Source of the DNA: Neostapfia colusana
Lineage: Eukaryota > Streptophyta > Magnoliopsida > Poales > Poaceae
Direction: 5' to 3'
Length of the DNA stretch: 64,000 nucleotides
Assembly: GCA_030760725.1 (NCBI GenBank)
Contig: JASWHV010000012.1
Location: forward strand, 45,911,652-45,975,651
The notes under the pieces are model-generated. The model searched no databases. It saw nothing but the letters and a program-made list of their open reading frames with translations, and was not told the origin of the DNA. The position numbers and the translations under genes were made by a program. Position 1 is the first letter of the stretch, and each line of letters starts with the position of its first letter. Positions 30,245 to 42,462 of the stretch are shown piece by piece.

Positions 30245-31865
30245 TTAAATTGAATCTCGCCCTCGAGATTCGTTAGTAGAAAATAGGTGGGGAAATTCTG
30301 CCTTGATATCCTCTTCACGCTCCCATGAGGCTTCAGCTTCGGTGTGATAGCTCCATTGTACCTTGCACCATCTAATCACCTTGTTCCGGGTGACCCTTTC
30401 CTTTACGTCCAAGATTCGGACAGGGTGTTCAGCATAAGTGAGGTCCTTTTGAAGTTCAAGCTCTCCCATTGATACTTGTTCCTCTGGTACTCTCAAGCAC
30501 TTCTTGAGCTGGGATACATGAAACACGTTATGTACGTTGGAGAGGTGGGTTGGGAGCTGTAGTTGATAGGCTACTTATCCTCGCTTGTTTAAAATCTTAA
30601 ATGGTCCGATGTAGCGAGGTGCTAGTTTGCCTTTGACGTTGAAACGCCGTTGGCCTCGGATAGGCGACACCTTAAGGTATACGAAGTCTCCTACTTTGAA
30701 AGTCAACTTCCTACGCCTATTGTCCGCATACCCTTTCTGTCATGACTGAGCGGCTTTTAAGTTCTCCCGTACCGTTTGGACTTGCTTTTCGACTTCTTGT
30801 AGCACTTCGGGTCCAAACACCCGGTTTTCTCCGGCCTCGCTCCAGAACAGCGGCGTTCTACACCGTCTACCATATAATGCTTTGAAAGGCGACATCTTCA
30901 AGCTAGCTTGATAGCTGTTGTTATAGGAGAATTTGGCATACGGTAAACTCCTATCCCAACTACGCCCATGTTTCAAGGCGCAAGCTCTCAACATGTCCTC
31001 CAAAATTTGGTTTGTCCTTTCGGTTTGTCCATCTGTTTGTGGGTGATAGGCGGAGCTAAAATTCAGTCGTGTACCCATGGCTTTCTGCAGCTTCCTCCAG
31101 AATCTAGAGGTAAACTAAGAACCTCGATCTGAGACTATCCTCCTCGGAACTCCGTGACGGCACACGATCTGCTCCATGTACAACTCTGCCAATTGTGCAA
31201 CGCTATAACTGGTCTTTACAGGGAGAAAATGGGCGGTTTTTGTCAATCGGTCCACAATGACCCAGATGGAGTCGTATCCCGACTGAGTACGTGGCAATCC
31301 GACGATGAAATCCATACTGATGTCCTCCCACGTCCATTGGGTATTTTCAAAGGTTGCAACAATCCAGCGGGTTTTTGATGTTCGGCCTTCACCCGTTGGC
31401 ATGTGTCGCATAGGGCAACGTATTCGGCTATATCCCTCTTCATACCATCCCACCAATAACAAGTTTTCAAGTCCTTGTACATTTTGGTGCTTCCGGGATG
31501 TATGGAATAGGGGGAATCATGTGCCTCCTTCAATATCATGTCGCGGAGGTGTCTTATGTTCGGCGCACAAATCCTTTTTCCTAGCCAAAGCGTACCCTTC
31601 TCATCCTCCCTGAAATCCTTCTCTATTCTTTGTCGGATTCTTTCCTTGATCTCCTTGATCCCCTCATCCGTTGCTTGGCCCTCTCTTATTCCTTGCTCCA
31701 ATGAGGAGTGGATCTCCATTATTTCCATGTTGTTCAAGAATCCGAGGTGTAACCGTTCGAACTCCTTACGTAGTTCGGGTGGTAGTTCCCGAATCGTGAG
31801 TTGGTGACATGCTCCCTTTCTGCTCAATGCATCAGCTATACATTGGCCTTCCCGGGGTGGTAGTT
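30245..31865 (-). pseudogene. gag-pol: V: RNase H end, integrase and chromodomain, decayed and cut by T-3
   Basis: In element sense: NYHPGK at the T-3 boundary, a one-base deletion, ADALSRK, the integrase zinc-binding region (SIHPGSTKMYKDL, ALCDTCQ), catalytic core (SMDFIVGLPRT, IVSDRG, AYHPQTDGQTERTNQ), GPF region, and chromodomain with ILDVKERVTRNKVI and SWEREEDIKAEFPHLF. Stops are at 31115-31117 (TAG), 30740-30742 (TGA) and 30575-30577 (TAA), and there is a frameshift near 31335. The upstream part of V (RNase H, RT, gag, 5' LTR) is not in the window; it should lie beyond the T-3/T-5 chain. Confidence 0.9.
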
Positions 31866-34800
31866 TGTCACACCCGGTTTTTCCGAAGAACAACCGAGTG
31901 AATATCACATGTATGCCAGGATCATTTTCTCATACATGTGATGACAAATAGTGAAGCATCATTTATTACAAGCCAGGTGTCGAATATAAATAAGTCTTAC
32001 ATAGCAAATGTCTCGATGGACAATAATAAGTTCATCACAAGTAAATAAACTAGCAGCGGAATATTATTCTTGAGGGCTCCGTCACAGGCGTTGCCTGGGG
32101 GTCTCCATGAACCTATAAACCTTCTTCGGGTCCAAAGTCTTCGGGTCCAAAGTCTTGGTCATTATAAACCAACAAATATGCAAGGTTGAGTACCAATGGT
32201 ACTCAGCAAGTGTGGGAAAATTATATCATGCATGGCTAGAACAAGGAGAGGTTGAACTCATGCTTAAAGCACTACGCAATTAATACCTATCACCTTAGCT
32301 TATTAAATACCTACATTACTACACAGGTCAAATGGTCCCAATCTCCCATCCCATCATCATAATCCAATAACCATAACGTCATTTCCAATGTTAAGCTCCC
32401 CGCTTAACATCCACAACTTCCAAAACCATCAACCCTCTAATCATGAATAAGTCCAAGCCGCTCTTGACCGTGAGCACGGCTGTCATGACAGTTTTGCCTC
32501 TGCAGAGTTTGCACCACTGTACCCACATGTAGTGATTTCATCCCCCGTTGCCGGGTGGACTAAAAGAACCTCCATTATCCCAGTGGCTATGAACCACATT
32601 CACACTTCCCAGGTGTGTAGCCAGGAGATCACTACGAAGCCTTTACAAAGGGGTTCCCGACGAGCATGGGCCCACTAAGGTTTCACCCCTAACAGCATAC
32701 AAGAGGCTCCAACCCCGCTGCAGTGGCCCCCTCTTGAGCCTTGCGGTTTATAAGGTAGTCCAGCTGACACCTATTCCCCGCACCATCCAACACACCCATA
32801 CTACGCCGGGGATACACCTAATTAATTGGCCAAGCTGCCCCATCTCAGCATGTGGTTGGCACTGTAAAGCCAGGTTACATGCTCCATGAACCGGTCCTTA
32901 GGATCCAGGCAAGTACTAAACACAAACCCAAGTCTCGTGCACCCAGCACACAACCAAAACATCCAACTTGCCTTGATCCCTATCTCTACATAACTCACAA
33001 TATCTCATTCAAGAGTATGGTAAAATAAATGATGATCTCATGTCCCAAATATCCCATTCTAAGCATAGCTAAGCATATGCATAATAATAAATGACATAAT
33101 AAAGTAAATCCTAACCCAAGCTACAAGGAAACAAGGTAATGCAATTCTAGGGAAACTTCCTAACATGGGTTTCATATTTCAATTGACAATGCAAATAACT
33201 CTAGCTACACATCCTAGCATAGGATCAAAGTGGTCAAGGACACTTGCCTCCTTCCTGCTGCTCTTGAAATGGGTAGTCCTGATCTTGGAAAGGAATAACT
33301 TGCTCTTGAGCAGGTTCTACATCATACCATCACACATAGCAAAAGAAAAACAACAATCCATAAGACATAGTCCACACTTCCACTTCATACAAACCACACA
33401 TTCACATTTATGAAAGTCATTCACAATTATATGTGTTGTGGTTACTCTATGTGTGTTGATTTGTGGCTTGCATGCACTTTTAATCATGTGTATGTGATTC
33501 CTATTTTTGTGTTCACATTTATGCTTACATACTATATATATGAGTTTCCAATTTAAATAAATTCCTTATATTCAATTACTACACCTTTTAGCTACCAAGT
33601 ATGCATGAAAGGTATTTTCCTTCTCCATATGTGTCTTCATAATTTCTACCAACCCTAAACTGAATTCTTTGGATTTTAGAAACTCCATTTATCATTTACT
33701 AGTTGCTATATTTTCAGATTTATTTTCCTATGCATAAATGTGTACTTTATTATGAAATTAGTAATACACATCATCTAAACAGAATAGGTTCTGGTCCTAA
33801 ATAATTTAATAACATATTTTGACCTTTGCCTCTGATGTAAACTATTTCACAATTATTTTCCCTATTTTCTAAAACTATTCATTGCTTAAAAATGTGTCCC
33901 TAAATGTGAATAATAAATTAGACAGATTCAATTCAGCCCAAAATATGTTTTTATCTCACTCCAAAGTTTTCTAAATACTGAGAAAGTCTTTAATTAAATT
34001 TTGACAATATGTTTGTCCCACTTTTAAATTTTTAAACACTAGCAACATATTCAATTTCCTAAATTAAATACTAAACAGGGCTAAAAAGTAAATTCACCCC
34101 ATTACAGGGTCTATAATATTATTTTCAGAATTTCCAGGGGTTTAGCAACACTTATCAGAGGTGTTTTTCCTAATTTTCATTAAGTCCAGGGGCTAAAACT
34201 GATTTTAAATGAATTTACATGATTTTCTGGAGTTCCAGGGGCTAGATCAGAAGTTTCCGGGGCTAGCTCTTATTTCCCGAGAACCCCAGGGGGTAGCACG
34301 TAAGATTTCCAGTCTTTATAACGCGGGGCTGACGTCGACCGTCCAATTTTAAACCGACGGCCGAGATTATAACATCGAACCGGTACGCGGGGATTTAAAC
34401 CCTACCGTGCGATTTAAAATAAACGGTGCACAAGCGGCCACGTCGCTCTGATCGAGCGCCGGCGGCGCTGCCGGCGGCGGGAAGTGGCGACCTCGCCGGA
34501 AACTTTCGGATCTTCGGGAATTCTTCCTAGAACTGTGATTTTATGGCATAGATCGGTAGAGGGGAGGTCAGGGATCTCACCTCGGGGTTTTCTTGAGCTC
34601 GGAGGTCCTGGAAGGTGATCGGCGACGAGGTCCGAGGCAAAACCACGGCGAAGCTCGTCGGCGCTGCGTTTACACCGCAAATCACCGAGTTTTCTGCACC
34701 TGCAAGGTTCCCCGGAGGCGGTGGATCAATACCAGCGAGTTAGATCGGAAATTCAGAGCTTAGATCGGCCAGAATTCGCCAGAGAAGTCTCGGTTCTCAC

Positions 34801-35261
34801 CGGAGTAAAAACAGCCGATCGCGTGGGAAAAACAGAACGAGGCCGGGGTTTTTATAGACGGGGGAGGGCGGCGGGGTGGTTTAGATCATGTCCGCGTCGC
34901 CTACGAACAGAATTCAGCGGTGATACGCCGAAATCCCGATCGGTTTTGATTCGGGTGCGAGGGAGTCCGGCGCTGTCGCGAGGTAGACGAAGATCGGGTG
35001 GGTCCCGCCTGTCAGTGTGAGGCAGCAGCGCGTGCGGCTGCGGGCTGGCGCGGGCGCTGGCTGGGCCGGCTGGTGGGTTTCGGCCCACTGGCCAGTTTTT
35101 TTCTGTTTTCTCTTTTTCTTTTCTATTTCTTTTCTGATTTGAGTTTAATTTGAATTCCAGTTTGAATTTGAATTTTTGCAAAACATGCAACACGTCCAAA
35201 AAATTTTAAATTCCCCTCTTAACATGATTTAGGGTCTTAACAATATTTTTGGGGTGTTACA
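31866..35261 (-). mobile_element. T-3: 3' LTR (3,396 bp)
   Basis: Terminal TGTCACACCC and GTGTTACA, followed by the polypurine tract. It has a local duplication of a TCTTCGGGTCCAAAG unit near 32125-32155 and lacks the following 35 or so bases, which removes the exon 3 acceptor of the candidate LTR ORF. Exon 1 has lost one C in its A/C run near 34590, which breaks the frame. So this copy could not make the small spliced ORF. Confidence 0.9.
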
Positions 35262-35305
35262 GCTCTACCCCCTTAAAAGAAATCTCGTCCTCGAGATTGG
35301 TGTTT

Positions 35306-38300
35306 CTAAGAAAACAATTCCGGAAATTCTGCCTTGAGCTCATCTTCCCACTCCCAGGTGGCTTCCTCTTCTGAGTGATGCTTCCACTGCACCTTGCACA
35401 TCCGGATTCTTTTATTTCTGGTGAGGCGTTCCATTGTCTCCAAAATCTTGTATGGTTGCTCGGCATAAGACAAATCCTCAGCTACGTCCACTTCATTCAT
35501 GGGTAACACCTCCTCAGGCGTCCTCAGGCATTTCTTGAGTTGTGACACATGGAATACATCGTGCACATCCGATAGACGAGCCGGTAATTCTAGTTGATAC
35601 GCCACTTCGCCTTTCCTCTCCAAAACTTGAAAGGGTCCGATGTATCGAGGCGACAACTTCCCTTTCACCTTGAACCGACGAAGTCCTCGGATAGGGGACA
35701 CCTTGAGATAGACATAGTCTCCCACGTTGAAATCGAGCTCTCTTCTTCGTACATCGGCATAGCTCTTTTGGCGTGTCTGTGCTATCCTCAAGTTGTTACG
35801 AATTTCCCTCACCTTCGCCTCGGCTTCTTGTAGTACTTCTGGACCAAACACTTTACTTTCCCCTGTTTGGTTCCAAAATAGGGGAGTTCTGCACTTCCTC
35901 CCGTACAAAGCTTCAAACGGCGACATCTTCATACTAGCTTGATAGCTGTTGTTATAGGAAAACTCCGCATACGGTAAGTTCTTGTCCCAACTCCGATTGT
36001 TTTTGAGTGCACATGCCCTCAACATATCCTCAAGAATCTGATTAGTTCTTTCCGTCTGCCCATCAGTTTGGGGATGATAGGCAGAATTAAAGTTCAGATG
36101 GGTTCCCATGGTTTCATGCAACTTCTGCCAGACCCTTGAGGTGAACTGTGTCCCTCGATCCGACACAATCTTCTTTGGCACTCCATGGTAACACACGGTC
36201 CTTGACATGTACAGCTCTGCCAATTTGGATCCGCTGTAGCTTTCTTTCACGGGGATGAAATGAGCTACCTTGGTTATCCTATCAACGATGACCCATATCG
36301 AATCATATCCTGATTGGGTTCTAGGCAATCCCACGATGAAATCCATGCTGATCTCTTCCCATTTCCATTCAGGCACTTTGAGTGGTTGCAATAATCCCGC
36401 GGGTCGTTGATGTTCTGCTTTCACCAACTGACATGTGTCACATAGGGCAACATGTTCCGCGACATCTCGCTTCATACCATACAACCAATACCTGCTCTTG
36501 AGGTCCTGGTACATCTTCGTACTCCCAGGATGGATGGAATAGTCGGAATCGTGAGCCTCCTTCAAAATTAATTCACGGATCTCCTTTATTTCAGGCACAC
36601 AGATCCTTTTCCCGTGCCACACCGTACCTTGTTCATCCTCTCTGAAACCAGGAGCTTTATTTTCCTTGATGAGTTGCCTAATTTCTTGTATCTTCTCATC
36701 GTTCTTTTGACCATTGCGTATGTCTTGCTCGAGTGTGGAGTCCACTTCCATGGCGATGGCTTCACCACTATTTACTAGATATAGATTGAGCCTTATAACC
36801 TCGTCCTTCAATTCTGCAGGCATGTCCTTCAAGCTCAACTTATTGACCTGCATTTTCTGACTCAAAGCATCGGCCACGACGCTTGCTTTCCCGGGATGAT
36901 AGTTGATGCCCACATCAAAGTCATTAATTAGCTCTAACCATCTCCTTTGTCTGAGGTTGAGATCTGGCTGTGTGAAAATGTACTTCAAACTCTTATGATC
37001 CGTATATATCTCGGTCCTCTTCCCCATCAAATAGTGCCGCCAAATTTTCAACACGTGTACCACTGCGGCTAGTTCTAGGTCATGTGTAGGATAGTTTTTC
37101 TCGTGCTTCCGAAGCTGCCGGGATGCATATGCCACGACATGCCCTTCTTGCATGAGAACACATCCCAACCCGTTTCTAGAGGCATCGCAGTACACTGTGA
37201 AATTCTTCTGCATATCTGGCATAACCAACACTGGGGCTGTTGTCAATCTTTTCTTTAGCTCCTGAAAACTCGTCTCGCACTGTGGCGTCCATGTGAATGT
37301 GATTCCCTTCTCCAACAGTTTGGTGAGAGGTCTCGAGATCTTGGAGAGTCCTTCGATAAACCGTCGATAGTATCCAGCCAATCCCAAGAAGCTTCGAACT
37401 TCCCCGACATTTTCAGGGGTCTTCCACTTCTGGATATCCTCGATTTTGGCAGGATCCACGGAGATTCCTCCCTCCGAGATTATATGTCCTAAGAAGGGAA
37501 CTCTCTTCAGCCAAAACTCACACTTGCTCAACTTGGCATATAGTTGGTGTTCTCTTAGCCTCTGCAACACCAACCTTAGATGTTTCTCATGTTCTTCTTC
37601 ATCTTTGGAGAAGACAAGAATGTCATCTATGAAAACCACCACAAATTTGTCCAGATATTCCATGAATACCTTGTTCATGAGATACATGAAGTATGCCGGG
37701 GCATTAGTTAGCCCGAAAGGCATTACAGTGTATTCGTACAGTCCGTACCGAGATACAAAAGCTGTCTTGGGAATATCAGATTGCCATATCTTGAGTTGGT
37801 GGTATCCCGACCTGAGATCAATTTTCGAGAACACACAAGCTCCCCTAAACTGATCAAACAAGTCTTCAATGCGGGGTAATGGGTACTTGTTCTTGATGGT
37901 TACCTCATTCAAAGCACGGTAATCCACGCATAACCTTTGGGTTCCGTCCTTCTTGGGCAAAATATCACCGGAGATCCCCATGGTGAGGAACTAGGACGAA
38001 TATACCCCTTCTCCGTCAATTCTCTCAAATGATCCTTGAGTTCTTCTAGCTGCTTGGAGTCCATCCGATAAGGTCTCTTGTATATCGGGGCTGTTCCAGG
38101 CACTAGCTCAATTGCAAATTCCACTTCACGATCGGGAGGCATACTTGGCAATTCTTCCGGAAAAACATCTGGATATTCCCGGATAATCCTGATCTCCTCC
38201 ACTTTCACCTCAACTTGATTTAATTTAATGTCCCTCCTAGGCTCGTTTATTGTTATGAACTTTACTCTTGTGCCACTAGGGTGAGTTAGTTCCACCGTTC

Positions 38301-39774
38301 TGGTCGAACAATGGATGATTCCTTTATGTTTGGTCAACCAATCCATGCCCAAAATAATGTCTATCCCTTGTGAATCTATCACTATGAGGTTGGCAGTAAA
38401 TACTACCCCATTAATGTCTAGATTCACCTTGGGACACACTTGTCTTGTCCTTATTTCTCCCCCTGGAGAGTTTACTGCTAGCATATGGTTCATTTGTGTC
38501 GTTGCTAAATCATGCTTCTTAACAAACACTTGGGCAATGAACGAGTGGGTAGCACCAGAATCGAACAACAGGGTTGCAATGTGTAAATTGGCAGGAAACT
38601 TACCAACTACCACGTCAGGTGCCTCCTGCACTTCCTCCATGGTCATGTGGTTCACCCGTCCTCGCATCACATTCTGCTGTTGCGGCTGCACGGGCTTCTT
38701 CTTTGGGCACTTATGAGCGTAGTGCCCCACTTCACCACAGTTGAAGCATTGTATCCCAACCTTAGGTGTCTGGCCTTTGTTGTCTTGGGGTTGGTTCGGT
38801 GGTCCTTGTACTGCTGGTCGAGGTTGATATGTGGGGTGAGGCTGCTGTACAAACTGACGTTGTGGCTGTGTTGGTGCTGACGGAGGCCTAAAGTTCGGGT
38901 TGTACCCTATCGGTGCGGAGTAGGGTACCGCAGCACGGCTCGTCTGCCCTGCGGGTTGCAGCATCAGAAGTGGGCGTGTGTTGCTACCCGAGGCTTGGTG
39001 TGACCATCCCGCCTTCATCTTGTTTTCATTTTCCAAGGCCTTCAGCTTCCTTTCCACAACAAATGCTCTGTCAACCATCTTTTGGAAGCTTTCATACTCG
39101 TTGGAGGACATTGCACTCTGCATTTCCGCTGTAAGTCCTTCCACAAAGCAATTCTGTTTCTGCTCATCAGTCTCTATGTCCCGTGGTGCATAACGGGATA
39201 GTTGGGTGAATTTAGTGAGGTATTCCCTCACCATCATTTTTCCTTTCTGCAGCCCCAAGAACTCCTTTCTCTTGTTTTTAAGTTCACCCCTTGGTATGTA
39301 ATGGTTGGGGAAGCTTCGCTTGAACTCTTCCCAAGTGATGTTCTCAGGGTCATGATGGGCGGCCACGTAAGCGGTCCACCAATCAGCAGCAGGTCCATGC
39401 AATTGGTGAGAGGCAAACAACACCCTCTCATACCCTTGGCATTGTATGATCCTCATCTTGCTCTCAATGGTCTTTAGCCAATCATCTGCCTCCAGAGGTT
39501 CAACAGCACTTGCAAACTTTGGAGGTTGAGTCCCTAGAAACTCACTCAACCTTGGTTGGCGTGGTGCAGCTTGTGGAGGTGGAGCTTGGTGCAAGTTGGC
39601 CACCACTTGAGTGAGGCTCTAGATGAGCTGATTCTGATTTTCAAGCATTTGGTGGATGGGATCAAATCCTTCCCGATGACCACCCTTGTCTTTCCCTCCA
39701 TAAAGATGAGGGTTGCCGGCCTCATCGTTGTTGTTGGCGGGGTTGGCACCATGACCCTTTCCTCTTCCGGCCAT
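35306..39774 (-). pseudogene. gag-pol: T-3: gag-pol with one stop and one frameshift
   Basis: It starts at ATG 39774. TAG at 39619-39621 replaces a Gln codon about 50 residues in. A one-base deletion near 37959 shifts frame between the RT motifs SSPWG and KKDGTQRLCVDY. Otherwise both halves are long: a CCHC knuckle and DSG protease before the shift; FIDD, RNase H, integrase catalytic motifs and a complete chromodomain ending EFPELFS after it. Unlike T-2, the chromodomain Trp is present. Confidence 0.92.
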
Positions 39775-40092
39775 CTATCATGATCAATCAAATGTCAATT
39801 TAAAGTATTACGTGTTAACTTCCCAATTTGCTTGTTTAAACTTAAAATTCATGGGGTCTTATTATATTAACATTTTCTGAGGGTTTCACGTCTTACGCAA
39901 AAATAAATGCACTCTTAATTCATAGGGGTTCACATATCAAAGCAAAACAACCTGAAGACGAGGTTGTGGACAAATGCCCATGGCTTCCACAACTCACGTC
40001 ACACCCCAAACATTAACACACATTCACTAGGGTATTGACTCGCCTACTCGATAACCTGCTGAACTATGGGAAAGGACTCTACACGACTCGTA

Positions 40093-40852
40093 TCACTGAG
40101 CTGGATCCTCGGGGTCTTCCTCATTATTGTGGCTGCCCTCTGACTTCGCTTTGGGTGGGGAAGCTGCTGGTGGAGAAGTGCGGCGACGCCTACTCGCCCG
40201 GCGATCTGGGGAGTCAGGAGTCCATGTGTCATTCACGGTGACACACAGTTCATTCCCATCTCCTCTTTCTCTCACCCTCAAGCTGGCTCGAAGTAACGCC
40301 TCAGTCTCCTTCAGGGTGTCACGAACATCTTGAAGCTCCTGCTGGCACTCCTGCAGTCGAGTGCTGAGCATAGCAGCATCCTCCAAGCATAGGTCCATGT
40401 GCTCATGGGAAGTTCCCTGCTGCACTGGCGGGTACATGTACTTCGTTGTACCACTCTCACGCTGGAGGACATACATGTACTCAGTCCTGTCCAGGTGGCG
40501 ACAGTAAATGTGACTCTGGCAGGTGATAGCCTCCCAGGTGACATCCTTCTCCGCATCGACCTGTGTCGCTCGACAAGCTGGAGAGCAGTGGATCTTGAGC
40601 AGCTTATTTTCATGGATAATCCTCATTTCTGGACTCCATTCTTCCCGCTTCTTACGGATGGTCCAGGTGGAGCTGTAGTGTATGATTAGCTTGCTCGTAT
40701 TGCCGGCGGCGTGGAGCATACGTCGAAGACGGCGCAACAAGCCTCCTACTGCCGGGGTACGTCACCGGACGGTCCTCCTCTCTCAGGGCAAGGGCAACTA
40801 CGGGAACTCTCCCTCCGGTGGACTTGCGGGCGGTGCGGATCATGCGAACCAT
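40093..40852 (-). pseudogene. T-3: additional ORF upstream of gag, frame broken
   Basis: ATG 40852 gives the same MVRMIRTARKSTGG start as T-2, but about ten bases are missing near 40755, shifting the frame. The remainder is open from 40740 to TGA at 40093-40095 and contains EEWSPEM, SPACRAT and the coiled-coil segment. The C-terminal tail is shorter than in T-2. Confidence 0.75.
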
Positions 40853-41054
40853 CTAAAACATAAAGCATTTAAAATTAAGTTAGATAAGATTTTAAACAAA
40901 AATCATATTTTGAATAAAAGTTAGGGTAAGATGAATAAAGTGACCCCATTAAATAATACTTTTCAACCCACACCTTTGTAAAATAGTTTTTAAGAAAATA
41001 GGGTCCTTAAATACGTCCATTTCTACCTAGGCCCACGTTCCTACGGTCAACCTT

Positions 41055-41067
41055 GGCTCTGATACCA
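41055..41067 (-). other. T-3: primer-binding site
   Basis: TGGTATCAGAGCC in element sense, 4 bases inside the 5' LTR that starts at 41072. Confidence 0.9.
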
Positions 41068-41071
41068 CTTC

Positions 41072-42462
41072 TGTCACACCCGGTTTCTCCGAAGAACAAC
41101 CGAGTGAATATCACATGTATGCCAGGATCATTTTCTCATACATGTGATGACAAATAGTGAAGCATCATTTATTACAAGCCAGGTGTCGAATAAGTCTTAC
41201 ATAGCATATGTCTCGATGGACGATAATAAGTTCATAACATGTAAATAAAATAGCAGCGGAATATTATTCTAGTGGGCTCCGTCACAGGCGTTCCCCGGGG
41301 GACTCCATGAATCTAGAATCCTTCTTCGGGTCTGAAGTCTTGGTCATTGAACACCACATCATCCCCTTGACCTGAGCAGCAATTTAAACCAATAAACATG
41401 CAAGTATGAGTACCGTTGGTACACAGCAAGTGTGGGAAAGTTATGTCATGCATGGCTAGAAACGAGGAGAGGTTGAACTCATGGTTAAAGCACTACGCAA
41501 TTAATACCTATTACCTTAGCTTATTAAGCACCTACATTACTACATAGGTGAAATGATTCCAATCTCCCAACCCATCATCATAATCAAATAATCATAACAT
41601 CATTTCCAATGTTAAGCTGCCCGCTTAACATCCACAACTTCCAAAGTCATCATCCTCTAATCATGAATAAGTCCAAGCCGCTCTTGACCGTGAGCACGGC
41701 TGTCATGACAGTTTTGACTCTGGAGAGTTTGCACCACTGTACCCACATGTAGTGATTTCATCCCCCGTTGCCGGGTGGACTAGAAGAACCTCCATTATGC
41801 CAGTGGCAACGAACCACATTCACACTTCCCAGGTGTGTAGCCAGGAGATCACTACGAAGCCTTTACAAAGGGATTCCTGACGAGCGTGGGCCCACTAAGG
41901 TTTCACCCCTAACAGCATACAAGAGGCTCCAACCCCGCTGCAGTGGCCCCCTCTTGAGCCTTGCGGTTCATATGGTAGTCCAGCTGACACCTACTCCCCG
42001 CACCATCCAACACACCCATACTACGCCGGGGATACACCTAATTAATTGGCCACGCTGCCCCATCTCAGCATGTGGTTGGCACGGTAAAGCCAGGTTACAT
42101 GCTCCATGAATCGGTCCTTAGGATCCAGGCAAGTACTAAACACAAACCCGAGTCTTGTGCACCCAGCACCAACCAAATCATCCAACTTGCCTTGATCCCT
42201 ACCTCTAAATAACTCATAACATCTCATTCAAGAGTAAGGCAAATAAATTGATGATCTCATATCCCAATTATCCCATTCTAAGCATGGCTAAGCATAATAA
42301 TAAATGACATGATAAAATAAATCCCAACCCAAGCTACAAGGATATAACATGATGAAAATCTAGGGAAACTTCCTAGCTTGTGTATCATATTCCAAACTGA
42401 CAATGCAAATTATATTCTAACTATACATCCTAGTATAGGATCAAAGTGGTCAAGGACACTTT
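41072..42462 (-). mobile_element. T-3: truncated 5' LTR (about 1.39 kb, element 3' part)
   Basis: It runs from TGTCACACCC to the GGACACTT of candidate exon 2's donor side, then changes without a gap to RT coding sequence (TCTCAACTTGGCATATAG). The TATA box, exon 1 and U3 are lost, so T-3 has no promoter LTR. Exon 3 is present and open. ACTCTGGAGAGT replaces ACTCTGCAGAGT, changing only the palindrome centre. Confidence 0.9.

Larger units (their letters stand above)
31866..42462 (-). mobile_element. T-3: Tekay-like element, complete internal region, truncated 5' LTR
   Basis: The 3' LTR (31866-35261), polypurine tract, gag-pol, accessory ORF, PBS (41055-41067) and the first part of the 5' LTR (41072-42462) are all present. 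It interrupts V at TAGTT (31861-31865). The 5' LTR breaks off after about 1.39 kb and joins pol sequence, so no right-hand target duplication exists at that edge. Bases 39775-40092 between gag and the accessory ORF and the leader 40853-41054 hold no further ORF. Confidence 0.9.
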